DNA of 64,000 nucleotides, from the NCBI GenBank assembly GCA_032358165.1, contig JAALGY010000032.1:2232001-2296000 (forward strand). Direction: 5' to 3'. How positions within the stretch are numbered: the stretch's first letter is position 1; each line of letters starts with the position of its first letter. The notes beneath the pieces were generated by a model. That model had not been told where the DNA came from and did no database searches. It saw only the letters and a list, made by a program, of their open reading frames with translations. Both the position numbers and the translations under genes were made by a program. Shown piece after piece: positions 46,228 through 57,986 of this stretch. This DNA is from Diplosphaera chodatii (Eukaryota; Chlorophyta; Trebouxiophyceae; Prasiolales; Stichococcaceae).

Positions 46228-48432
46228 ATGGCCGACGCAAGTCAAACGGTGCTGCCGCCGCCGCCCAGACGCCCGCCAGGCCCCCCGCGACCACCACCTG
46301 GGCCACCGCCCGCAGCGCAGGCGCCCCCGCTGCGGCCATCCTCCCAGCAGCCTCAAACGTTTCATGCCGAGGTGGAAGCCGCCGCTCTGGCAACTGTGCT
46401 GGCTGAGCAGGAGGCGACCGCCCGCGAGCAGCTGGCGCTTGGGAATGCGCGGAAGCGGCCTCTGGATGAGGGCGAGGGCGGTGTCGACAGGGACGGTGCC
46501 CACTTCAAAGAGCGCCTGCTCATGATGCGTTCCGAGGCACGCAACACGTTCGGGCAGCAAGCAGCAGGACAGCAGCAGCAGTTGCATGAGCGTGGCACAG
46601 GCGACTGGACAGGCTACCAGCCGCAGAGCGCTGTGCTGGCCAGCATTGCCGCACGCCAGTCTGACCAGGCATCGCAGCCTGCGCTGCCCCCTGCACAGGC
46701 AGCGCACCAGGTACAGCCTGTCGAACCACAGCCCCCGCCGACGCAGCCGCCTGCAGTAGCTCCTGCTTCAGCACCCCTGGCGCCAGTTGCCGATGCAGCA
46801 GGCGACATGGCCAATACCGCTGCTGTGGTCAAGGCGCGCCCTGCGGCCAGGCCATCATATTCCTCCAAGCCGGTGCTGAACGAAAGTGTGCAGCAACCGC
46901 CTACAGGTGATGCTGATCCCGTAGCTTGCGCTGCTTTGCCCACAAGTTTACAACGGCAATCAACCTTTGTTATCGTCGTTCCTGTCGTTCCTCTCGGGCT
47001 ATGACGGTGCATTGCCGTGTTGTGCTAGACGGCGGCGGTGCAGCAGCTGCTGGAAAGAAGGCTCTGCCGCCCGCGCTGCTGAAGCGGCTGCAGGCACGTG
47101 GCATTGCAGCTGCAGCAGCAGCCAGCAACGATGCAGCAACTTCACATCAGTCTGGCGGCCCAGAAGCACAAGCGGGGGACGAGCCGACAGTCCCAAATGG
47201 CACCCCCGCAGCTCAGCCCCCCTCTGCACCACTAGCGTCAGGGCCCCAAAGTGAGGATTGACGATGGCACTGCACTCACAACAGCAGCCTCGAGCTCGCA
47301 CAACTGTCGCACTCTTGGCTTGTGGAAAGGACCATCTAACGGGTGCCATTGCCTTGCACCTTGGTGTGGCTCCCATCATGGGGTGACCAATGTGTTGCTC
47401 TGCATCAGGCGGCCTGCCGCCGGGCTGGGCCGCGGCGCTGGACACGCGGCACAACACGACCTACTTCTACAACGCCTCAACAGGCGAGCGCACCTGGCAG
47501 CGCCCTGCCACAGACGCAACTCCGCCGCTGCCGACCGGCTGGGCAGAGGGCACCGACCCGCGCTCCGGCACCGCGTACTACTACAATGCCAGCACGGGCG
47601 TGCGGCAGTGGCAGCGTCCGGGAGGTGAGGGGGCGGCATGAGTGTGGGTTGTGCTTGTCAGCGCCCAACGCTGCCCCGTATAGAGCGTCAGCTGACTGGG
47701 ATCTCGGGTGCACAGGGCCGACCACGCTGCAGAGCAGTGCTGCATTCCAGCCAGCAGCCGCATTCGCAGGCGCCCGCCCTGGCTACTACTTTGCCATGGG
47801 CGACAGGGGCCTCGGCTACTACAGAGACGCCGGTCCCATGGTGAGTGTAACGTGCTGGTGCCGTGCAACTTGTAGTCGCTGTCTCGTCAAGCCTGCAACG
47901 GCTGCTGCAGTTCCCCTGCATCGCCTGCAGGAGCAACACGCTGCAGCGGGGCCGGCTGCACAGGCGGCTGCGGGCTCGGCAGTGCCTCCTGGCGGCCCGC
48001 CGCCCAGAGCCGCTCCATTCGACCAGGCCAGCGGCGGCAAGGGCGGCAGCCGACTGGAGCGCATACAGGCGGAGCAGGCGGCGCGGCACCGCAGCCGCGC
48101 GGACGCCCGGCAGAAGGAGGAGCTGGACCCGATGGACCCGGCAAGTGCCCGGCCCCTGACGAGCAATTGCATGGCAGTCGTGTCCTGTTTGTACGGCACA
48201 AGAACACAGGGTGAGAGGAGATCTGTCGTGTGCGCAGTCAGCCTACTCGGACGCGCCACGCGGCGGGTGGACCAGCGGTCTGGAGGGCTTCCAGCCCACC
48301 GCGGCGGATACCACAGCGTCTGGCCCGCTGTTCCAGAGCCGACCATACCCAAGTCCCTCTGCTGTTCTACGGTCAAATCAGAAAGCGATGGCAGCTGCGA
48401 CTGGCGGCAGCATTGGGCCGACTGGCATGTAA
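46228..48432 (+). CDS. PQBP1: PQBP1-like splicing factor with two WW domains and U5-15kD-binding tail
   Basis: PQBP1 is a nuclear spliceosome protein that binds Pro-rich partners through WW and the U5-15kD protein through its C-terminus. [20 protein letters not shown] opens a Pro-rich, then Gln/Ala-rich N-terminal exon. Exon 2 has [18 protein letters not shown] pair follows: [20 protein letters not shown] with TWQRP (from 47,408), then [20 protein letters not shown] with [20 protein letters not shown] exon and a basic helix come next, then the signature DPMDP / [15 protein letters not shown] and [20 protein letters not shown]. Stop 48,430-48,432. The DPMDP/SAYSD join needs a GC-AG intron (48,141-48,237). 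Human PQBP1 has one WW; two are seen here. Confidence 0.9.
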
Positions 48433-48882
48433 TAGCTTGCATGTTTGTTGTGTATTGCTTTGCTTCCGCATGTGCACAAACACTCCAGTGGTGCGCCGGC
48501 ATGCACAGTGGCAGATGAAAGAGGGCAGACTTTCTCGTTGGCTGTTGAGTGGTGTCCAGTGATGTCAAAGCACGACGGCATCATGTATTGGCGTCGCAGT
48601 GGCAGGAGGGAATCCAAAGCTCATCCAGTGTCTGTGCAGGGTGGGTGCGGATTGTCCAGCTGAGGGGTACCCTTGCTTGTGCTGTTGTGCACTATCTAGT
48701 TTGCACGCTGGCATCACGCCCACTTGTGGGTTGTCTCTGCAACGCTCCCTTCCGCTTCCACGCTCGATACACATACCTTTCCATTGATATCAAGAAGGCT
48801 GCACGGCATCAGGAGTTGTTCACACAGCCTGCGGCGGCATGTCGCACTGAGCGCCAATGCTCGTGATCAAGTTTATCAGCCA
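48433..48882. other. Intergenic region PQBP1-like / TatB-like
   Basis: 450 bp between a stop and the next start on the same strand; no repeat, RNA fold or further exon recognised. Confidence 0.5.
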
Positions 48883-49448
48883 ATGGTCTTTGGCATCAGC
48901 TACGGTGAACTTGTCGTCATCATCGGCGTCGGTGCTGCTGTGCTAGGTGGGTAAAACAATGAATGATGTGCTGCACATAGCATCTGGTGCCATATGGGCG
49001 GAAACTCAAATCCCAGTTGTTGCCATGTACAGGCCGCAGAGACCTCATCAGCATTGCCAGCACAGTCGGAGGACTGACTGGCCGGGCGGCCGGCCTGCTG
49101 TCGGCCGCCAGGCAGCGCTTCGCCGTGTTCACCGACAGCGCAGAGCTAGCGACGGTAGGATGGCACAAGTGTCGTGTTTGCTGCACGGTTTTTGTCGTGG
49201 AGCAGGAGCCCAGCATACTGACGAGCAAATGTGCTGATGCGCAGTTGCACAAGGATGTACAGGGCACCATGCTGCAACTGGAGACGATCAGGGAGGAGCT
49301 GCGCCGCGGCGTCGTGCCGCGCACCATGCACAGCAGGTGGTTGCAGCGCATGCCGTAATGGCTCCTGCTTTACAGGTGCCCAGACGAAACAGCGTAGCGA
49401 GCTGGTCAAGCACTTTGCAGATCTGTGGAGGCCGCGACGGTGGCTGGT

Positions 49449-49486
<38 letters not shown>

Positions 49487-50097
49487 GACAAAGTCGGCGG
49501 GCTCCGGTCAGGATGAGATGACTTGGGGCACAGCGAGTGGGTCACATGGCGGGCAGCTGCCAGCACGTGCAGCACCCGAATCTGCAGGCAAGACAGTGCC
49601 GCTGCCAGCGCTGAGCAGCCTGCACTTTGCTATGGGCGGCCAGGGACCCAAAGCCGCCGACCAGCTTGTGGGCGATGCTTCGTTTGACTCGGCGGCTTAT
49701 GCAGCATATCAGGCACTGTTCGACGTCCCGGCAGGGCAGTTTGCGCCAGCGCTGCAGCGTGATGCCACTGCTGCAGCATACATGCCTCCAGACAGTGCGC
49801 ATGTTGCTGCAGTTGCATTCAGCCTCCTGCTGCTGAAAAGTGTTCCCTGCTGCTGGACAAATTCTGTGCTGTGGAAACCGTTTTCGCTTCCAGTGCTGCG
49901 CTATGTTCGAGACTTGCGAAAGTGGGACAGTGATAGCTGGACTTACTGCTGCAGGTGCAGCAACTGAACCCTCGCCTCTAGACGACACTGTACAGGAAAG
50001 CGTGGCAGCAGGCTTTGCGGCATTCCTGGAAACAGAGCGGGGCAGACGTGTGCTGCGGCAAGCTTTGCGGGATGTCCATGGTGACAAACAAGCATAG
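48883..50097 (+). CDS. Mitochondrial TatB-like protein (plant type) with polyglutamine insert
   Basis: Plant mitochondria have a twin-arginine translocase with TatC and a divergent TatB. Exon 1 (48,883-48,946) MVFGISYGELVVIIGVGAAV is the short hydrophobic helix; exon 2 continues RRDLISIASTVGGLTGRAAG then LLSAARQRF, the amphipathic helix; exon 3 LHKDVQGTMLQLETIREELR is the coiled segment typical of the family. The joins are consistent (GTGCTAG/GCCGCAGAGAC gives AVLGRRDL). A later exon begins with ten glutamines (from about 49,449) and continues through AADQLVGDASFDSAAYAAYQ. The last exon, GAATEPSPLDDTVQES to GDKQA, stops at 50,097. The exon at about 49,376-49,425 is not resolved. The helix starts right at the N-terminus with no separate presequence. 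Confidence 0.72.
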
Positions 50098-50606
50098 CGG
50101 GATGCAACCTGCCATGGTGCGCTGCAGCCGCAGCTCGGTGCAAGCCAAATAGGCTGCACATTAGCAAAGGCAGCAGTCAAACCACCCGCCTATGTTTCGT
50201 CAGTTGAAGTATCCGTTCCACTCGTGCTGAATAACCAGTGCAATGGTGCCACATCGTGGCGGCAGCATCAGGTTTCGGGAGTCTGACAGCACCATCATAA
50301 CAACGAAGTGGCAATTGACCACCCAACTGACGCTCATTGCTGCACTGCGCTCCTGGACGGCAGGCCGCCACGGCTGTGACACTGTGACTACATGCACCTC
50401 ATGCAAGCCTGTCAGGGCGAATGGACCGTGCTGGATGATGGCACGCGTGTGACGCTGCTGCCCTCGCCACGCGCACTCTGCCGACGCTCAGCATAGCTTT
50501 TCAGGTGACACTGCGCCTCCCTCAGGTTGCCGGCGCTGCACTGCCCCTGCTGTGCACATGCACCTTGTCAGCTGTACACAGTACGGGTCTCGATAAGAAC
50601 CAGTGT
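50098..50606. other. Convergent intergenic region TatB-like / kinase
   Basis: 509 bp between the stops of a plus- and a minus-strand gene; presumed 3'UTRs of both. Nothing else seen. Confidence 0.55.
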
Positions 50607-52486
<1,880 letters not shown>

Positions 52487-52896
52487 CAGGGCTAGCAGGT
52501 GCCAGCTTCACTTGCAGGTCACCCGGACCATTTTTGCTTCGCTTGCACAAAGGACGCCGATATGAATGCGAAAGAACGTCACGATCATCTTTTCAAAGCC
52601 AGTTCAGTGGGCACCGCCGCAACATGGCCTCCGCAACACACCTTGGGCATGTCCGAGACGGATTGGCACTGTGCTACAGGGCCGTGCCTCGGACAAGAGG
52701 CATATTTGCTCCCCCTCAAGGGGACTTGAAGGTTGCAGCGCCACAGCGCGGACTGCATGCACATACCGCACGCACTGTTAACACGACAACATTTCGACTG
52801 CATAGCTGAGGCCGCCGCGGCGCTGTGCCCCTAAGAAGTAGAGGGACGGCCCCCCGGCCTGCAAAGTCTCCAGGGTCTCAGCACGCCTTGGCTGCA
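52487..52896. promoter_or_regulatory. Bidirectional intergenic region kinase / BuGZ-like (410 bp)
   Basis: Contains the 5' regions of both divergent genes. No element can be named with confidence. Confidence 0.55.
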
Positions 52897-54936
52897 ATGG
52901 TCCGCAAACGCAAATCAGCTCAAAAGGTGGCCCTGGCGCGTTATGTGGGTTAGGACACATTGGTTGCCGCCAAAGTGGCTAAGGGAAGGAAACCGATCTG
53001 CACTGGTGCGGCATGCAGCGCACATGCAACCATGTGCAATTTGAGTGTCATTCCATCTGCAGGAGAAGGAGGTCATCTTCTGCTTCTACTGCGACCGCGT
53101 GTTCAGCGATGAAACAACCCTGATCCTCCACCAGAAAGGCAAGCAGCATGCAGCTGGTTCACCTGCTGAAGTTGCTGCCATGTCCCACCATGTTGACCAC
53201 TCGGCACGCCGCTTACAGGAAAGCACTGGCGGTGCAGCGAGTGCAACAAGAAGCTGCACTCCTCGAGCGGCATGGCGATACACATGTATCAGGTGCACAA
53301 GATCGACGTCAAGACGTGAGTCTCCCCGCCGCTCTTGCACCGTCCTGTTGACCATGTGTCGAGTGTAAGGTGAAGCATGAGCAGGTGCCAGGCTGGTGAA
53401 GCCCTTCTGCACCACCTACAGGGTGCCGAATGCCAAGCCAGAACGAGATTCAATGGACTGGGAGATCTTTGGCATGGCGGGCGTTCCGGATGGTAACCCG
53501 ACTGTTTTGATGCTGTATGAAGTGTTTGCTGGCGCATGTCGAGCGTCCGCAAGTATTCCACCACGTCACGCATGATCAGCGTCAAGTTTTCTCGGTGTAG
53601 GTATGAAGCCTGGAGAACCAGTGCCGGCTGGTAAGCAGCCTTGATGTTGATCAACACAGGTGTTGGTGCTCTGCCAGTCAGGTGGTCCGCATGGTTAACG
53701 GACACACGGCTTGATACCTCATTGGCATGGTGCAGATGGTTCGGCTGCAAAGGCACAAAGGCTTGGTGATGCACCGCTGGCACCAGGCTTGCACCCGCAC
53801 GGGGTTCCTGGTGGCATGCCCGGGCAGTACCCGCATGTGCAGGGGCCGCCGCAGCATGCGCCGCCACCCTACATGATGCACCCGCAGTGAGCCACGCCTG
53901 GCACGAGTATTGGTCTGGACGAGGTTGTACGTACATCGCCCATTCATGTGTGTGCGCACCTTTTGCGGGTGCTGGTGCTGTCTCTATGAGGTGTATGCGG
54001 CTGCTGCTGCTGCAGCATGGGCTATGGCATGCCACCGCCTGGGTACATGCCACCACAGCTGCCATATGGCTTTCCACCGCCAGCACTGCCGCCATCCAGC
54101 CTTCAGCGGCAGCAGCCAGGCATCATGGTGTCATCAGCCTCGCAGGCGCCTCAGGGTGCCATGCCTCCGCAGCAGCAGGCGCCAGTGCCGCAGCAGCAGC
54201 CACCACAGGCATTGCAACCGCCTGTCAGCAACGGAGATGGGCCGCTGTTCCCGATCACCAGCAGCGAGCAGCCACCGCCAGGTATGCCCGCTGACACCCA
54301 GCAGGTGCCGACTGCAGCAGGTGCCTTGCGGTGGTAGTGAGAGTGTTCGTGAGTTATCTGCTGTCCACACCGCAGGGGCGTCCAATGGACTGCCGCCGCA
54401 GAGTCAAATGAGCGGGCAGCACCAGCAGCAGCAGTCCAGTGGACCGCCGCATCGGCAATCAGGCGTCTCAGCACAGCACACACAACAGCTGCTGCCGGCA
54501 GCAGTGCAGCAGCAGCCAGCAGATGGGCTGCACCAGCGTACTGCAGTGCTGCAGGAGACGCAGTTGCCGCCACAGGCAGCAGCGCCACCTGCTGCTCCAG
54601 ACATGGAGCTGGTGTGGCCCCATGAACAGTACTCCATGGTGGGTGCACGTCCTCCTGTTGTTCCCCTGAATGTGTGGTGTCGTGCCTGCTGAGACCTTGC
54701 TTTGCCTCACCATTTTGTTTTTGTGCCGACGTGCTCGACCACCTGTCGCAGGAGGAGAGCAGAGCACAGCACTTGCTGTCACGGAAGCGCCCAGCACCAG
54801 TGCCGGTGTGTAACCTTCATGTTAGCTGCTACAGCACCAGCAGCATCCTGCAGTGTTACCACACACTCTCTGTTTCAACACACACCTGTCATTGCAGGGG
54901 AGCGGTCCCCCCATGCAACAGAGCAGGGTATATTGA
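52897..54936 (+). CDS. BuGZ/ZNF207-SUF4-like C2H2 zinc-finger protein
   Basis: Animal BuGZ (ZNF207) binds microtubules and Bub3; plant SUF4 is a transcription regulator. Exon 1 MVRKRKSAQK (52,897-52,926). Finger 1 EKEVIFCFYCDRVFSDETTL then ILHQKG (53,063-53,138); finger 2 KHWRCSECNKKLHSSSGMAI then HMYQVHKIDVKT (53,219-53,315); then VPNAKPERDSMDWEIFGMAG and VPDGMKPGEPVPA, the hallmark VPNA...IFGM segment of the family. The remainder is Pro/Gln/Met-rich low complexity (GYGMPPPGYMPPQLPYGF; runs of Q), including MELVWPHEQYSMEEESRAQ. A likely end is PVPGSGPPMQQSRVY, stop 54,934-54,936; this last exon is tentative. Finger 1 to finger 2 needs a GC-AG intron (53,139-53,218). Confidence 0.86.
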
Positions 54937-55371
54937 TCAGGCATTGTGTCGGGCATAAGGGTTGCATACTCGACACTGGTGAGCCCTGCTTAAGCAGCGT
55001 CATCTGTTGCCATACATGTAACATACCAGCTGTGCTGCTCAAGGACGAGACGGGTTTGGGACGTTGGACAAATTGCCGTGCAGACTGCCCTGCATCTCAG
55101 GAGCCACACACTGTGGGCGTGCACACGCACACTCGACAACAGACTGCAGCTGTGCACGCTTCGTGTGCACATGTCAACAGCCGCCTAAAGCCTACAGAAT
55201 CCAGCAGTGGAAGTGACATGACATTCTCGATTGTGTCGTACTTGAACCGATGACCACCTTCCAAAGTTATGTAAACTACGAAGTGTCAGCAACAACGCAA
55301 CCCTGAAGGTTGCTTTACCATCACAGGGCAGGGACGACTTCCTGCCAGAAAAGTCTGCCAGGTCACAGGCG
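54937..55371. other. Convergent intergenic region BuGZ-like / NOL
   Basis: 435 bp of presumed 3'UTRs; no repeat or domain seen. Confidence 0.5.
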
Positions 55372-57342
55372 TCATTGCTCGGGGACGAATCGGCTTTTGC
55401 GTGCCCCCGTGAGCAAGCGTTGTATGATTTGACCATATGCCTTCGGCTTGGTGAGCGCGCGGATGTATACAGATTTGCCAGAACTCTGTTCCGGCACCTG
55501 CACATCGTGTAGCGTCAGCTGGCATGTCTTTGGGTAGCATGCAATGTGAACCACAAGACGCTCGTGGCAGTCAAAGAAGTGAAGCACCTTGCGGATCTGA
55601 GGGACCAACAGTTGCGCAACGTCCTCCGCCTTCTCTGCCAGGCAGTTGATGAAGAACCTGCGGTGCGGGGCGGCAACTGACCCTGACGTGAGCATTGCAG
55701 GTACATGCAATCGCTGCCAGATGGCACTCACAGGAAGAGCCTACACACCTTGATACCTTTGACGAGTCTGCCCCTGCCATCAGCAGTTCTGCAGCCAGCA
55801 TTGCCGTCAGCTTTTGCCACATCTGCCGGCACAGTGCACTCGCAGTGCTGCAGCGATCGAAGTTGAATCACGACGAGCAGATCTGTACCTGTTGTGACCA
55901 TGCCTGGGCTGAGGTTGTGTATATGCACATTGCTGAGGTTTTGCAGCTTCAGCTCAGCGCTGAGGCTCTTCTGAAATTGCGCCAGCCCACGCTTGGTGCT
56001 GCCGTATGCTGCAAACCGCGGCGTGGCGCCGCCGTCGGCACCCGCGCCTGCAAGCGGCACTCACGCACTAGACATGACAGGATAGCATGACTGCAACATA
56101 TGCAATCATAAGCCATCAAACAGGCACGAAGCTGCACACCATCCATCAAAAAGATGTGGCCTCCTGTCGGCTGTTCCCGCATGATGCGGATCGCCTGCGA
56201 CATGGTGTGGCGTCTTCATTAGCAGCGCATCGCGCAGTTGTGCCATGCAGCATGCCGCCTGTGGCACAGGCGCACCTCTCTACAGCACAACATTGTGCCA
56301 AGCGTGTTGGTCTCCACAATGCTGATCAGGTCCTGGACGTTATTCTCCGCAAGCGGTACATAGCTGGGCACAAAAGTACACCTGGTCACACCCTGACCGG
56401 AATGCTGCATGATCTGCGGCCCAGCATCAAGCGACGCCAGCAATGTGCACAAGACGCCACCTGTATGCATTGCTGCCGGCATTGTTGATCCACAGATCGA
56501 TGCCGCCAAACTGCTGCACTGCGAATTTGCCGAGCTGCGTGACATCTGCCGGCTTGGCCACATTGGCTGCAATGCCCTTCACGGTGCCGCCGCTGCCCTT
56601 TCGCTTGGCATCCGCCTGCAGCCCCTTGACGGCTTCTGTCACCCGTGCGTCTGAGCGCGAGCACACACACACATTGTCGCCCGCCTCCAAGAAGGCTGAT
56701 GCCAGGGCGCGACCCACACCTGCAACACCAGCGTGATCCCGTTTGATCGCTGCCGCTGCCCACCAATCCGCAGGACGCCGGCTGCGGAGGGAAAGCAGCA
56801 GTCCTCGTGCCACACAGAACAGGAAAACTTGCTGCTTTGTGTCGCTGCTGCTACAGGCAAATCATCCGGGTCTAGGGGTCTCACATGTTTGTGCTTTGTA
56901 TCATACCCCATCCTGAAAGTACGTGTAACACAGCGCATGCATGCTGAGCACAAAGTGCCACGGAAGGCGCTTTGAAAGATGCTGCACTGCAATGCACTCA
57001 AAGACACACAGAGAAGGGGCATCCCAAGGTTGATAAGCCTGAGTGTAACAAGCACGGGTGGAGGTCATGCGCCTGCTGCTGTACAGCGTAGATACCTTTG
57101 GTGGATCCCGTAATGACAACGCTGTATGGCGATGTGGGCCCAGCTGCTGCCACCACCGAGATGTGGACATGACGCGACCGTTGAAAATTTGATATGCTGC
57201 GGCGCCCTGCTGCTCTGAAGCTGCGATGGTGCAAGGAACACCTGCATGTTTGCATGCTGCTTAGCACCCTATTGTCATGGATCTGTGGGCTTGACGCCAT
57301 GTATGGTGTAGCCATGCTGCGCCGAGAAAGGGAGTGGCTCAA
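55372..57342 (-). CDS. NOL: Chlorophyll b reductase, NOL type (short-chain dehydrogenase)
   Basis: Reduces chlorophyll b to 7-hydroxymethyl chlorophyll a in plastids during light-harvesting turnover. N-terminal region up to VVAAAGPTSPYSV looks like a chloroplast transit peptide (Arg/Ser-rich); M at 57,342 is the farthest start, M at 57,255 an alternative. SDR motifs: VVITGSTKG / VGRALASAFLEAGDNVCVCS (nucleotide-binding TGxxxGxG split by an intron), GGIDLWINNAGSNAYRW (NNAG), SIVETNTLGTMLCCRE, GGHIFLMDG, PRFAAYGSTKRGLAQFQKSL (catalytic Tyr-x-x-x-Lys) and NVHIHNLSPGMVTT. The C-terminus is VPEQSSGKSVYIRALTKPKA then YGQIIQRLLTGARKSRFVPEQ, the NOL-specific end. INNAGSNAY and NLSPGMVTT identify NYC1/NOL rather than other SDRs; the shortness and absence of membrane segments favour NOL. 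Confidence 0.92.
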
Positions 57343-57986
57343 CCGATCAAGATCAGCGGATGTGATGAGTCACACCCTCTTGGCTGAACGTTCATCATCA
57401 CATGGTAGGAGGACGCTTGCAATGGATGCATGCGTTGTACTCTATGGGTTGACATGCTTGTCTCGTTGTCTGACCCCTCCCAACTACTTCCGCTGCATTC
57501 TGCTGCCGTGTCCTGCGGCCACATTGCTCGAATTTTCTGTCGACATCAAGGTTTGCACAGTGGCAAAACCTCCTTTGTGGGCTTCTATCACAGTGTGCGA
57601 GGGCGCAAAAGGCTCGCACAGTTCTGAGATTGACTCGGGACCTCAGGGGGAGAACAGCAGCTTCTCGATCTCTGCTTTCTGCTACTAGACCCCGGAGTGG
57701 TCTACGGAGGCTGTCTGAGTGGTGCTACAGCATCTGCGCACAGCTTGGCTCAAAGCTTTGCTAGGGGTGGTTTGCCCCTAGCGTCCCTGGCCAGTATGGG
57801 GCTAACCAGGCTTTGCATGATGGCCTGAGCTTGCCATCTGGGACTCCGCCCAGCCTGCTGACAGCTTGACGCTACGCTGGCGACCAAATCGTTCGCGGAT
57901 CAGGCTGCAGGAAAGGTCTCGTGACCAGCAGCTCAGCAGTTGCTCCGCAGCTTGTGTGCCGCCAGAGCAGCAGGCAGCTGGCCACC
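57343..57986. promoter_or_regulatory. Bidirectional intergenic region NOL / GTE (644 bp)
   Basis: Holds the promoters of the divergent NOL and bromodomain genes. No specific motif is claimed beyond the Kozak-like GCCACCATG at the GTE start. Confidence 0.55.
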
